Source: Thermogemmatispora sp042408735 (GTDB lineage: Bacteria > Chloroflexota > Ktedonobacteria > Ktedonobacterales > Ktedonobacteraceae). Taken from it: a DNA stretch of 64,000 nucleotides. The notes below the pieces were generated by a model. The model did no database searches. It saw nothing but the letters and a program-made list of their open reading frames with translations, and had not been told where the DNA came from. The position numbers were made by a program, and so were the translations under genes. Shown in pieces: positions 26,443-35,369 of the stretch (positions are counted from its first letter, which is position 1; every line of letters begins with the position of its first letter). The stretch is from positions 1 through 64,000 of the forward strand of contig NZ_JBHOQV010000146.1 in assembly GCF_042408735.1 (NCBI RefSeq), read 5' to 3'.

Positions 26443-27813
26443 CTAGACAAAGCGGGGGAGAGGCCAGAGATGGTAATGGAGCTTCAGCGCGACGATGCGC
26501 GTGACCGAGGCGTCGATGGCGCTCTGCGAGAGCTGCCCGCTGGCCAGGGCCTGCTTGATGGCTGCGACGGCGCTGCGTAGATCGTAGGAGCTGCGTACAC
26601 CCAGGATCATATCGTTGCCCGCCGCCAGGGCCAGCACCACTGCCTCCGGCAGGCTCCATTTCTTGGCAATGCCTTCCATGTAGAGGGCGTCGGTGATGAC
26701 CACTCCATTGTAGCCCAGCTCGTGGCGCAGGATGCCTGTCACGATCGTCGGCGATAGCTCTGCCGGCCAGACAGGATCAAGTGCCGGCATTAAGAGGTCG
26801 GTCGTCATAATCATGCCGGGGTGGTCCAGCGGCTGAGACGACTGGACGAAGTACTTGAAGGGGACCAGCTCGGTGCTGTAAATCTGCTCGCGGCTGCGCT
26901 TAATCACCGGTAGATCGGTGTGGGCGTCGGTCTGGGCGGCTCCCAGGCCGGGGAAATGCTTGAGACAGGCAATTACCCCGGCGCCCTGGACGGCGCGCAG
27001 GTAGGCCCCCCCGTAGTCGATCACGGACTGGGGCGTATAGCCCCAGGTGCGCAGATACTGGTCTGGGCCATTGACCACCGGCACATCGACATCGGGAGCC
27101 AGGTCGGTATTCAGTCCCAGGGCCTTCAAATCGTGGGCAATCCCCCGACCAAGGGCGGCGGCGTTGCTGACTTTACCCGTCTGGTAAATTTCAAGGGCCC
27201 CTGGCCGGTGGCCGTAGATATTGTTGATCCGTTCGACAAAGCCTCCCTCCTCGTCGGCCGAAATGAAGAGCGGCATCCAGGCCCTGGCCTGCATGTGCTG
27301 AATATCGGCGCGCGTCTGCTGGAAGGTCCGCATCTGGGCCGCGTACATAATAACGCCACCCGCGTAGAGGTCGTGAATCATCGTCTCCAGATCCGCTGAG
27401 TAGGTGGTTCCATAGTACTGCACCATGAAGAGCTGGCCGAGCTTCTGGTCGAGCGTCATGTGCGACAGGTAGAGATGCGCCAGCGCCTGCTCGTTCATGG
27501 CGGCCTCGCGGTGGCGTAGGGCCTCAACCTGGGCAGGTGTCAGGGGATTGGTAATGAATGGGCCGGCAAGGAGCGTTTCTTGAAGCTGGCTGGCCTGCCG
27601 TGGCCCCAGCGCGAGGTCGCCCTTGCCCAGCAAAGCCGTGGCCAGCAGGAGCAGCGACCCCAGGCTCAGCAGGAGAAAACGCCGGACCGAGCGCGGGCGC
27701 TGAGAGCGACGCTCCTGCCGCCGAGACCGCCCGGCGGCTCCCGTTTCCGTTTCCTGGTCCCGCTCTTCTTGTGGACGAGGGCTAATCGTCGAAGGCTCGC
27801 TCTCTGTTAACAT
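26443..27813 (-). CDS. GH3 beta-N-acetylhexosaminidase-like, membrane-anchored (copy 1)
   Basis: 456 residues. A basic N-terminal tail is followed by one hydrophobic helix (FLLLSLGSLLLLATALL, ~46-62), giving a signal anchor with the enzyme outside the membrane. The catalytic domain starts near residue 110. NagZ-type landmarks are ISADEEGG, DLAPDVDV, KHFPGLG followed by TDAH (His/Asp dyad loop), and the nucleophile in VVITDAL. Such enzymes release N-acetylglucosamine from wall fragments. A second copy lies immediately upstream on the same strand; both share GGV-I-Y and T-x-DALYM-GIA-KW. ATG 27813 has a GGGAG-type site. A TACAAT within an inverted repeat (27844-27862) may serve as its own -10. 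Confidence 0.88.
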   Translation of the reverse strand: MLTESEPSTISPRPQEERDQETETGAAGRSRRQERRSQRPRSVRRFLLLSLGSLLLLATALLGKGDLALGPRQASQLQETLLAGPFITNPLTPAQVEALRHREAAMNEQALAHLYLSHMTLDQKLGQLFMVQYYGTTYSADLETMIHDLYAGGVIMYAAQMRTFQQTRADIQHMQARAWMPLFISADEEGGFVERINNIYGHRPGALEIYQTGKVSNAAALGRGIAHDLKALGLNTDLAPDVDVPVVNGPDQYLRTWGYTPQSVIDYGGAYLRAVQGAGVIACLKHFPGLGAAQTDAHTDLPVIKRSREQIYSTELVPFKYFVQSSQPLDHPGMIMTTDLLMPALDPVWPAELSPTIVTGILRHELGYNGVVITDALYMEGIAKKWSLPEAVVLALAAGNDMILGVRSSYDLRSAVAAIKQALASGQLSQSAIDASVTRIVALKLHYHLWPLPRFV

Positions 27814-27843
27814 CGCTAGAAGACTCCCACCCGGAGACTAGCG

Positions 27844-27862
27844 TTGTACTTTTATTGTACAA
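27844..27862 (-). promoter_or_regulatory. Inverted repeat with -10-like TACAAT before GH3 copy 1
   Basis: TTGTAC-(7)-GTACAA inverted repeat. On the minus strand it contains TACAAT (plus 27854-27859) 40 bases before the start codon. No fitting -35 was found. It may be a regulated promoter or only an operator. Confidence 0.35.
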
Positions 27863-27962
27863 AGCCTAACGAATGACAGATTTAGTGTTTTTAGAACATC
27901 TCTTGAAGAACGAAGGAAGCATCAGAGAGGCCGCGTCGGGCCTGTTCCTGGCGTGGCGGTCC

Positions 27963-29444
27963 TCAAGCTGCAGGAGGCACAGCGGGCATCAGATGGTACT
28001 GCATCTTCAGGGCCAGGATGCGGGTTACCGCCTCATTGACGCGCAGGATCGAGAGCCGCCCATCCTGGAGGGCCGCCTTGAGGCCATTAATCATTGCCAG
28101 CGTTTGAGCGCTTCCTGTGGGACCGAGAAGCATGTCGTTGCCAGCGTTGAGCGCCAGCACCGCGGCCTGGGGCATATCCCATTTCTGGGCGATGCCCTGC
28201 ATATAGAGGGCATCAGTGATCACCACGCCATCGTAGCCGAACTCCTGGCGTAGAATCTGGGTCATGAAGCGGTACGACAGCTCGCCCGGCCACTGTGGGT
28301 CAATGGCGGGCATCAGGACATCGGTAGACATAATCATGCCCGGGCGCATAGATGGGTCGGGGGCCTTGGCAAAGTATTTGTAGGGGGCCAGCTCGGTCGA
28401 GTAGATCTGGCTGACGCTGCGATTATCCGAAGGCAGCGTCTTATGGGCGTCCTCCGTTGTATTGCCCAGACCACCCGGGTAATGCTTGATGCAGGCAATC
28501 AGGCCGTCCTGCTGCATAGCGGCCATAAACGGACCGGCGTACTTGATCACGTCCTGGGCTGTCGTACCGAAGGTCCGCGTAACGGTGTCGTAGCCTGGCA
28601 CCAGCATCACATCGACATCGGGGGCCAGGTCAACGTTGATGCCGAGCGCCAGCAGGTCGTGGGCCATCTTGTGGCCCTGCTGGGCGGCATAGGCTACGCT
28701 GCCCGATTGGTAAATATCCCAGGCCGAGGGACGCGAGCCGTAGATGTGAGAGAGGCGGTGAACGTAGGGACCACCCTCTTCGTCGGTAGAGATCAGCAGA
28801 GGAATTTTGGCGTTTTGCTGCATGAGGGCAATATCGTGCTTGGTCTGTGAGAAGCTCTGCATTTGAAACTCGTAGAGGATCACGCCGCCAGCATGTAGAT
28901 TCGTGATCATATTGTTCAGATCGGGCGAATAGTAATCGTCGGCGTACTCCACCATGATCAGCTGGCCCAGCTTCTCGTCGAGCGACATCCGTGCGACGTA
29001 GAGGCTTGCGAGCTGCTTATAGGACATGTGGTCGCTCAGGTGGCGCAGAGCATTGATCTGGGTTGGGGTATAAGGAGGAGTAATGAACGGGCCGGAGGAG
29101 CTGTCTCCCAGAAGACCAGACCCAGAGGAAGGGACAGGTCCGGGAAAGAGATAGGCGGCGTTAAAATAGGCAAAAAGCGCTCCGCCGGCGGTGAGGATGG
29201 CCAGCGCAATCATCACAATGGCGAGGAGGAGTCGCAGCCGATGGCGACCTCGCCGCTCCGGCAGGCGTGGTGGACGTCGGTCTCCATTCCTCGGCGGTGC
29301 CGAGCTGGCAGGCGCCCCTGTCCAGTCCGCTGGCGTCCGGCTGGCCGGGCCAGCGGCAAGCGCGCCCTCGGCTCCCTCTTGGGAGGCTGGGCCGCCTGCT
29401 GAAAAGATAGAGCTTTTTACTGACTTTCTTGTGAACAGAGACAT
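27963..29444 (-). CDS. GH3 beta-N-acetylhexosaminidase-like, membrane-anchored (copy 2)
   Basis: 493 residues. A cytoplasmic N-terminus rich in Ala/Arg/Pro, one membrane helix (LLLAIVMIALAILTAGGALFAYF, abbreviated LLAIVMIALAILTAGG, ~75-97), then the GH3 domain. Conserved elements are STDEEGGPYVHRL, DLAPDVDV, a KHYPGGLG loop with a TEDAH His motif (one residue longer than in copy 1) and VVITDAL with the nucleophile Asp. ATG 29444 is chosen because CAGGAG stands seven bases before it. It has a strong promoter at 29478-29506, and copy 1 follows 149 bases downstream, so the duplicated pair may be partly co-transcribed. Confidence 0.88.
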   Translation of the reverse strand: MSLFTRKSVKSSIFSAGGPASQEGAEGALAAGPASRTPADWTGAPASSAPPRNGDRRPPRLPERRGRHRLRLLLAIVMIALAILTAGGALFAYFNAAYLFPGPVPSSGSGLLGDSSSGPFITPPYTPTQINALRHLSDHMSYKQLASLYVARMSLDEKLGQLIMVEYADDYYSPDLNNMITNLHAGGVILYEFQMQSFSQTKHDIALMQQNAKIPLLISTDEEGGPYVHRLSHIYGSRPSAWDIYQSGSVAYAAQQGHKMAHDLLALGINVDLAPDVDVMLVPGYDTVTRTFGTTAQDVIKYAGPFMAAMQQDGLIACIKHYPGGLGNTTEDAHKTLPSDNRSVSQIYSTELAPYKYFAKAPDPSMRPGMIMSTDVLMPAIDPQWPGELSYRFMTQILRQEFGYDGVVITDALYMQGIAQKWDMPQAAVLALNAGNDMLLGPTGSAQTLAMINGLKAALQDGRLSILRVNEAVTRILALKMQYHLMPAVPPAA

Positions 29445-29477
29445 AAAAACTCCTGATAACAACCACGCTGTGTATCT

Positions 29478-29506
29478 ATTATAAAAGAGTTATCAATAAA
29501 TGTTTA
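29478..29506 (-). promoter_or_regulatory. Promoter for GH3 copy 2
   Basis: Minus-strand TAAACA (plus 29501-29506), 17-base spacer, consensus TATAAT (plus 29478-29483), 33 bases before the start codon. It begins within the last bases after the dehydrogenase gene. Confidence 0.65.
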
Positions 29507-29509
29507 AAA

Positions 29510-31036
29510 TCAGGCATCATCAGAGCGTTCTGAAGAGGGGCCTGGGGCTGGCTCCTGTCCCTCTCTCTCTAGTTCTAACGCCCGGGAAGAACGATTTGTT
29601 ACATCAGGAGAGAAGGGGAGGGGGTGGCGTGAGGCGGAAGGTGGGAAAGAAGGCTCAAAGGCCCCGGTCTCGGCTTCGATCGGCGAGGGCGCCAGTGAGC
29701 CGCTTGTTGAGCTGCCGGGAGCGGTATGGGGCAAGTGTAGGGGAGCAGGAGCGGCCTGCCGGCGGCGCATGCGAGAGGCGCGCACGTTAGGCACCGTCAG
29801 AGCCGGCTGCAGCGCGTAGTCAAAGATTACCTTAATCGCGCGTGTCTGGGCCCGGCGCATAGCCGTGCTCAGGGCATGGCGGTAGTCGGTCAGAGCGAAG
29901 CGATGGGTAATCAACTGCTCGGGGGCCAGCAATCCCTGAGAGATCAGCTCGCAGGCGACTGCGAAGGTCGAAGTGCGGCTCGGCTGCTCCGGTGGCCAAT
30001 ACTCCTGTCCATGCGTCAGCGAGCCGAGCAGATTCACCTCGCGTGACCACACTGGAGTCAAGTCCAAACGCAGGCGATGGAGGCTGCGACCAACCAGCAC
30101 GACGGTGCCGCCAGCGCGTGTCCAGCGCAGCGCATCCTGGAGGGTTTGGCTCCCCCCCACGGTATCGTAGATCACATCGTAGCCACCCAGCAGGATTGGC
30201 TGGCCGAGAGGCCCGCTGACCACCTCCGCGCCTGTGACGCGCGCCACCTCGCGATAGCGATCCTGCGGATAGATAATGTGGGCCGCTCCCAGACGGGTAG
30301 CGCGCTCCACCTGAAAGGCGTGGCGGGCCATCACTCCCACTACCGCCTGGGGTACCAAGGCCCGCACGACCTGGAGCGTCAGCAGGCCGATCGTTCCCGC
30401 TCCAATGATGAGGACCCGCTCGTCTGGCTGCGGCAGGCAGCGCAGCACCGCATGCAGTGCCACCGCCGTTGGCTCCAGCATCACAGCTTGCTCGTCGCTC
30501 AGCAGCGGCTCGCCTGGCTTCTCGGGGGACTCAGGAAGGCGAAAGAGCTGCTGCTCGTGGACCAGCATCTCCTCGCTCCAACCTGAACCGATCTGGGTGG
30601 GTCCAGGCTGGTAGGCGCGCTGGCAGAGGTTATAGTCTCCCGCGGCACAGGCCCGACAGGGAGGTTGCAAGCCCGCCGTCAGACAGTGGGGCGCATACTG
30701 CAGCACTACTGTATCGCCCACTTGCAGCGTCTGGACCGCGTCGCCCACCTCGATCACCTCACCCACCACCTCGTGGCCTGGATAGAGCTGTTGACCGGCC
30801 AGCGCTGCCGTCACCCGCGGATCAACATCGGCGGTAATCAGGGGCAGATCGCTGCCACAGATCCCCGCCAGCCGGTTACGCACCCGCACCCAGTCGGGAG
30901 CCGGCAAAGGACGCCGAGGCAGGTTCTGTACCTGCAGCGGAGCAAACGACGAAAAATAGGCTCCTCGCCAGAAACGTCCCAGCAGCGAAGTCACAACGGC
31001 CCGTTTGGGATCAAGGTCCAGGGTTGACGTCCACAT
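29510..31036 (-). CDS. Zinc-dependent medium-chain dehydrogenase with a long C-terminal tail
   Basis: 508 residues; the catalytic part is about 400. Catalytic zinc ligands C60 (AGICGSD) and H88-E89 (GHE), a structural zinc site C118, C127, C130, C138 with a wider first gap than usual, and a Rossmann motif GAGTIGLL (~207) are seen. This is the MDR family that oxidises alcohols or polyols with NAD(P). Residues ~405-508 are Pro/Ser/Arg-rich, not part of the family fold and likely disordered. ATG 31036 has GGAGGG upstream. A direct repeat of 11 bases lies 180-205 bases upstream. Substrate unknown. Confidence 0.88.
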   Translation of the reverse strand: MWTSTLDLDPKRAVVTSLLGRFWRGAYFSSFAPLQVQNLPRRPLPAPDWVRVRNRLAGICGSDLPLITADVDPRVTAALAGQQLYPGHEVVGEVIEVGDAVQTLQVGDTVVLQYAPHCLTAGLQPPCRACAAGDYNLCQRAYQPGPTQIGSGWSEEMLVHEQQLFRLPESPEKPGEPLLSDEQAVMLEPTAVALHAVLRCLPQPDERVLIIGAGTIGLLTLQVVRALVPQAVVGVMARHAFQVERATRLGAAHIIYPQDRYREVARVTGAEVVSGPLGQPILLGGYDVIYDTVGGSQTLQDALRWTRAGGTVVLVGRSLHRLRLDLTPVWSREVNLLGSLTHGQEYWPPEQPSRTSTFAVACELISQGLLAPEQLITHRFALTDYRHALSTAMRRAQTRAIKVIFDYALQPALTVPNVRASRMRRRQAAPAPLHLPHTAPGSSTSGSLAPSPIEAETGAFEPSFPPSASRHPLPFSPDVTNRSSRALELEREGQEPAPGPSSERSDDA

Positions 31037-31216
31037 AGCGGTAGCCCTCCACCGCGCAGGCTTGGCTCACACGGTCACTCAGCTACGCGAGGACCGAAGC
31101 GTCCCTCTCTTCGCTGGCTGCCTGGCTGTAATTGCTGGCCGATGTCGCCTGTGGCCCTTCCCTGCCATGAGCAGCTCAGCAGCGATCGAAGGCAGTGTAC
31201 CATGTGCACGAGGCGC

Positions 31217-31240
31217 GGTCAATGCTCGTGGTCAATGCTC
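31217..31240. repeat. Direct repeat GGTCAATGCTC, two copies
   Basis: Copies at 31217-31227 and 31230-31240, identical over 11 bases with a 13-base period, upstream of the dehydrogenase gene. It could be a regulator site; no promoter hexamers are obvious beside it. Confidence 0.4.
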
Positions 31241-31472
31241 TTACGATCGTCAGTTTGATCAATAATCGACAGCCAGGCGGGCGAAGGCGGGTCTGGTCCC
31301 GCCCGTCGGCTGCTACCGCCTGCAAGGCGTAGGGAGGGAGGGAGATGGTGAGGGGCAGCCTGGGAAATCCGCATGGAAGCATAGCAAGCCTGGGGAGACC
31401 GGTGAGGCCGTGCAGGAATGGCTAAATAAATAGGGATGCGCTGGCCCTACAGAGCCAAAGGCGTGACCGCCG

Positions 31473-32828
31473 CTAGTGCTCTGCCCCATTCGGCGAAGGC
31501 AGGGGCCGCGTTGGCGAGCCGGGCAGGCAGGGCAAAGTCAGAGTGAAGACAGAGCCCTTGTCTTGCTCGCTGCGCACGCTGACCTCTCCCTGATGAGCGT
31601 GCGCGATCGCCCGCGCGATGGCCAGGCCCAAACCGGCGCCAGGGATGGCGCTGCCATCCGCCCGGCTGGGCGGAATATGGCGACCGCGATAAAAACGCTC
31701 AAAAATATAAGGTAGATCCTCGGGAGCGATTCCTGGCCCATTATCGATCACCTGGACCTCGCCAAGATCGGCCCGGCGATCCAGGCGGACAAGCACCTGA
31801 CCCTCGGGAAAGGGGCGTCCATACTTCACGGCGTTATCCAGCAGTGCCGCCAGCGCCTGCTTCAAGCGATCCGTATCGCCGCGAACGACCAGCCGCTCCT
31901 GGGTAGCCAGCTCCAGCTGGATACGCGGGCCTTGCTCGCCCGAGGAGAGGCGGGCCTGCTCGACGCTCTCGACGGCCAGCTCCACCAGGTCCACCTCGCG
32001 TAGCTGCAGAGGGCGCCCTTCCTCGAGGCGCACCAGCGTCAGCATATCGTTAATCAGGCGGCTCATCCGCTCCGATTCGCTCTTGATCAAACGCAGAACG
32101 CGCTGCAGCAGCTCGGGATTCTCGACTGGTCCACGCAGCAGAACCTCAGAGAGGCCGCGAATCGACGTCAGCGGAGTGCGCAGCTCGTGAGAAGCGCTGC
32201 TGAGGAGGCGCTGAACGCGAGCCTCACTCTCGCGCTGGCGAGCGGTGGCCAGCTCCACCTGACCAGCGAGGGCGTTCAGGCTCTGACCCAGACGAGTCAG
32301 CTCATCGGGAGCTGGAGGGGCTGCCGCAGAAGGAAGTCGTGCTCGCTGGCTGAAATCGCCTCTGGCCAGGACCTGGGCGACCTGGGTCAGCTCCTGGAGA
32401 GGACGCAGCAGCAGCGTTGTCGCCAGCACGCTCAGGCCGCCAGCGAACAGCACCAGCAGCAGATAAGCGCCCACAAAAGCCAGCGGCGCATTCAGTGACC
32501 TCAGATGGAGCAACAGGAGCATTAGCAGAGCCATCAGCGCCAGGCTCAGGGCCAGGATAGCCAACTGCAAAAGCGCCAGACGCAGGCTCAGGCGATCTAA
32601 CGGCAGGCGCACAGAAGTGGCCAACAGCGGACCGGTAGTCAGATAACGCCGCTGCAGGCTGGCCAGGGCCGAGGTCTCGACCCGCTCATCGACCTGAGCG
32701 CCGGCCTGTGCCCCAGAAGTCATCTTTCCTTCCGCTGATGATTGTCTCATCTGCTCATGCTCGTTACCAGTGGACCCATTGGGAACTCCCTCCGCGCGTG
32801 TCCTCAGCGTTCCTCGCTCGGTTGGCAT
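31473..32828 (-). CDS. Sensor histidine kinase with almost no extracellular loop
   Basis: 451 residues. About 80 polar residues lead to two membrane helices (~83-110 and ~115-141) joined by only a few residues, so the kinase is of the intramembrane-sensing kind. A HAMP segment (RPLQEL...RGDFSQRA) follows, then HisKA with phosphoacceptor H214 (SASHELRTPL) and HATPase with N332 (LDNAVKYG), DNGPGI and GAGLGLAIARAI. It starts five bases after the stop of its response regulator gene, and the pair shares the promoter at 33626-33654. The ATG at 32828 lacks a strong Shine-Dalgarno, consistent with coupling to the upstream gene. The stimulus is unknown. Confidence 0.92.
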   Translation of the reverse strand: MPTERGTLRTRAEGVPNGSTGNEHEQMRQSSAEGKMTSGAQAGAQVDERVETSALASLQRRYLTTGPLLATSVRLPLDRLSLRLALLQLAILALSLALMALLMLLLLHLRSLNAPLAFVGAYLLLVLFAGGLSVLATTLLLRPLQELTQVAQVLARGDFSQRARLPSAAAPPAPDELTRLGQSLNALAGQVELATARQRESEARVQRLLSSASHELRTPLTSIRGLSEVLLRGPVENPELLQRVLRLIKSESERMSRLINDMLTLVRLEEGRPLQLREVDLVELAVESVEQARLSSGEQGPRIQLELATQERLVVRGDTDRLKQALAALLDNAVKYGRPFPEGQVLVRLDRRADLGEVQVIDNGPGIAPEDLPYIFERFYRGRHIPPSRADGSAIPGAGLGLAIARAIAHAHQGEVSVRSEQDKGSVFTLTLPCLPGSPTRPLPSPNGAEH

Positions 32829-32833
32829 AGCAG

Positions 32834-33592
32834 CTATCCCTGGCCTTTCAGAATATAGCCGACCCCGCGCACCGTCTGGATCAGGCGGGGAGCGCTCGGG
32901 ATATCCTCAATTTTCTCACGCAGATAGCGCACATACACCTCAATGATATTGGTCTCCCCAAGGAAATCATACCCCCAAACACGATTGAGGATCGTCTGAC
33001 GATCCAGTACCTGGCGCGGATGGGTCATAAACAAATGCAACAGATTGTATTCTGTGGCCGTCAGCTCGATCGAGCGATTGCCACGGCGGACCTCGCGCGT
33101 GGCCGTATTCATCCAGAGGTCCTCGAACTGCAGAATATGCGCAGAATCGGAAGAGCCGGGCCGCTCGCCCTGGCCGCTGCGTCGCAGGCGACGCAGGATA
33201 GCGCGTATGCGTGCCACCAGCTCTTCGAAGCTGAAAGGCTTCGTCAGGTAGTCATCGGCGCCGCTGTCGAGACCGAGCACCCGATCGCGCACATCATCCC
33301 TGGCTGTCAGCATTAAGATCGGCACATCGCTCGTCACCGGATTCTCGCGTAAGCGACGGCAGACCTCCAGGCCATCCATATCCGGCAGCATCAGGTCCAG
33401 AATCACAATATCGGGGTCGCAACGCTGTGCCGCCGTCACTCCCTGCGCGCCGTCGGGGGCCGAGACCACCTCGAAGCCCTCGTAGTGAAGACCCAGCTTG
33501 ATGAACTCGATAATCGACTGCTCATCGTCGATCACCAGCGCCTTGAGGGGCCGTTTCTCCTGATCGGTGCGTTCGTGAACTGCTTGCGGCAT
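32834..33592 (-). CDS. OmpR/PhoB-family response regulator
   Basis: 252 residues. Receiver domain with acidic pair (VIDDEQ), phosphoacceptor D66 (VILDLMLPDMDG), T (MLTARDD) and K (LTKPFSFEEL), followed by a winged-helix DNA-binding domain (ELTATEYNLLHLF, VYVRYLREKIE, VRGVGY). The ATG at 33592 is preferred over the one at 33601 because the GAAGG element would touch the earlier codon. First gene of a two-component operon with the sensor kinase. Confidence 0.94.
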   Translation of the reverse strand: MPQAVHERTDQEKRPLKALVIDDEQSIIEFIKLGLHYEGFEVVSAPDGAQGVTAAQRCDPDIVILDLMLPDMDGLEVCRRLRENPVTSDVPILMLTARDDVRDRVLGLDSGADDYLTKPFSFEELVARIRAILRRLRRSGQGERPGSSDSAHILQFEDLWMNTATREVRRGNRSIELTATEYNLLHLFMTHPRQVLDRQTILNRVWGYDFLGETNIIEVYVRYLREKIEDIPSAPRLIQTVRGVGYILKGQG

Positions 33593-33625
33593 GGCTGGCA
33601 TCCTTCTCTGTAGGATTCAATTTTC

Positions 33626-33654
33626 ATTATAGTTACCACGCAGCAGCAGTGCAA
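33626..33654 (-). promoter_or_regulatory. Promoter for the response regulator-kinase operon
   Basis: Minus-strand TTGCAC (plus 33649-33654), 17-base spacer, consensus TATAAT (plus 33626-33631), about 34 bases before the start codon. Confidence 0.7.
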
Positions 33655-34110
33655 GGCGTGCGCCAGCGAGGGCCGCTCAGCAGGGTCAAGGCGATGGGAA
33701 GCTGCCCGCTCTGCTCTGGCCGGCTCCCCTTCTCTCAAGCTCATGCTCGTCAACGTTGCCTGGTCGGGGCCAGTATCCGGGATCTGGCGGGCAGCAGCCA
33801 GGTGGGTGCGCTCTCCAGCTGGAGTCGGAGAGCCTCGGGCGCGCCTCCGGCTCTGGCGAGCAGAAAAGCGAGCTGGCAGGTTCTCAGGGCAGGTGCGGTA
33901 TGAGCAGGCACGGCGCGCTCGCGCCCGGTCAAGCTCAACAGCTTTGGCCGCCACCGTAATCTTGCCATCTATTCCCTCCCACGAGAAAGGTGATAGAAGA
34001 GTTTCAGCAAGGACACGAAAGTGTCCTGTATTTTAGCAATGTGTTTCTAATTGTCTTATCCTGGTGATTGGTAGCGATCTTAAAAAACTCTTAAGAGCGC
34101 TAGACATTGA

Positions 34111-34139
34111 TTGACAAGTCAAAGGGGACTCATTACAAT
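34111..34139 (+). promoter_or_regulatory. Promoter for the toxin-antitoxin pair
   Basis: Consensus TTGACA (34111-34116), 17-base spacer, TACAAT (34134-34139), 44 bases before the antitoxin start. TTGACAAGTCAA (34111-34122) is also an imperfect inverted repeat (TTGAC-aa-GTCAA), which could let the antitoxin bind over the -35. Confidence 0.75.
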
Positions 34140-34183
34140 GGTATTGATAGAGACGGCTCACGTAATCAGCAGGAGGCAGATTC

Positions 34184-34510
34184 ATGGCAGTTGTGCATCC
34201 CGACTTCTATCGTCATGAGCACCTCGTCCGCAAATCGATTCAAATTCCGTTGACCCAGCACCAGGAGCTGAAGGCGCTGGCGATGGAACTGGACTCCTCC
34301 CTCGGGGATGTTGTGGAGACAATCATGGAACTAATGCGCCGGGATAACTACCAGCAACTGCGTCAGGCGATCCTCCAGAAACGCGAACAGGCTCTCTCCT
34401 CCTTGACTCACTCCCTCGATGAAGCGTATGCTTATCTAGGATCTCTCCCTGAAACTCTCGAAGATGCCCGATTTTATTTTGAGGCCGGGCGTGAAGGTAT
34501 CGTTGCATGA
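34184..34510 (+). CDS. Antitoxin-like protein, probable ribbon-helix-helix DNA-binding N-terminus
   Basis: 108 residues. RKSIQIPLTQHQELKALA followed by two helices is compatible with a ribbon-helix-helix motif; the rest is helical and acidic, as expected for a toxin-neutralising tail. Its last four bases (ATGA) overlap the start of the MazF-type gene, the classic antitoxin-toxin arrangement. The family assignment of this first gene comes from position more than from sequence. AGGAGG precedes the ATG at 34184. Probable autorepression at the promoter at 34111. Confidence 0.75.
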   Translation: MAVVHPDFYRHEHLVRKSIQIPLTQHQELKALAMELDSSLGDVVETIMELMRRDNYQQLRQAILQKREQALSSLTHSLDEAYAYLGSLPETLEDARFYFEAGREGIVA

Positions 34511-34932
34511 GTAATGAGGCCAGGCAAACATCGCCCAGCCCCAGCCATAGTGAGGATACTGCCAATCGAATACGCGAAATGCCCAGTCCCAGGCGCGGCG
34601 AGATCTGGGATGTCAACTGGTCTCCCGGGCGCGGCGCGGAGCAGCAGGGTGTCCGCCCTGCCTTAATCATCCAAAATGATCGAGGCAATGCCTCCTCCAC
34701 TTATCCGTTGACGATTGTTGCCTCGATGAGCCGTACGGAGCGTGAACTGCCCCTGCACGTACGCATCGCGCCAACGCCCGAAAACGGGTTGACCGACTTC
34801 ACCGATGTAAAGTGCGAACAGATCATGACGATCGAGAAGTCGCGTCTGATCCGCAAGCGCGGGAGCATTACAAAGGAGGAACTCGCGCGCGTCGACATGG
34901 CCCTTAAAATCAGCCTCGATCTGCTCTCCTGA
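34507..34932 (+). CDS. MazF/PemK-type mRNA-cleaving toxin
   Basis: 141 residues. After ~27 polar residues the domain opens with RRGEIWDVNWSPGRG and the conserved QQGVRPALIIQND, then the central strand IVASMSRT and the end segment KCEQIMTIEKSRLI. These match the MazF/PemK fold, an endoribonuclease that cuts mRNA at short sequences. The N-terminal extension is longer than typical MazF, which starts almost directly at the RGE motif; an internal start at MPSPRRGEI is possible. Overlaps the antitoxin gene by four bases. Confidence 0.9.
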   Translation: MSNEARQTSPSPSHSEDTANRIREMPSPRRGEIWDVNWSPGRGAEQQGVRPALIIQNDRGNASSTYPLTIVASMSRTERELPLHVRIAPTPENGLTDFTDVKCEQIMTIEKSRLIRKRGSITKEELARVDMALKISLDLLS

Positions 34933-35369
34933 TCTCAGGACAGGAGCGGCAAGCCGTCGCGCTCTCCTCCTCGGGGTACCGCCTGGCAGCATCCATGCTG
35001 GAGGTTGCTCGGTCCGTTTGGGTGTCCTTGTTCTGTGTTGTTATGCCTGGCTGCTTGCTTGGAGAGAGGGCCGTCGTCTGATGGCCTGGCCTGGAGCAAA
35101 TCTGGCCGCAGACCGCCGGCGATCGATTGGCCGCCTTTTCGAGCGGCGGGCCGGTGGCTGGTCGGACCGTCAGGGCCACTGTAGGGGGGTGTCCCTTCCC
35201 TTCGCCCTTCCCTCCACCTCCGTATTTCTGTCTCTCGTTCTTTCTCCTTTCCTTTACTTGCTTTCTCTCTGGCTGATCTCCCCTCGCTGGATTGGCTGGT
35301 GTGAGCTGACAGCCAATGTGCTACAATGAAGGCCAGATGTTGAGGCAAGACCGCAGGAGATGATCAGCT
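34933..35369 (+). promoter_or_regulatory. Upstream region of pdxS with extended -10
   Basis: TGC-TACAAT (35319-35327) is an extended -10 about 43 bases before pdxS. The remaining ~380 bases after the toxin gene show a T/C-rich stretch near 35205-35265 and no supported gene. Confidence 0.5.
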
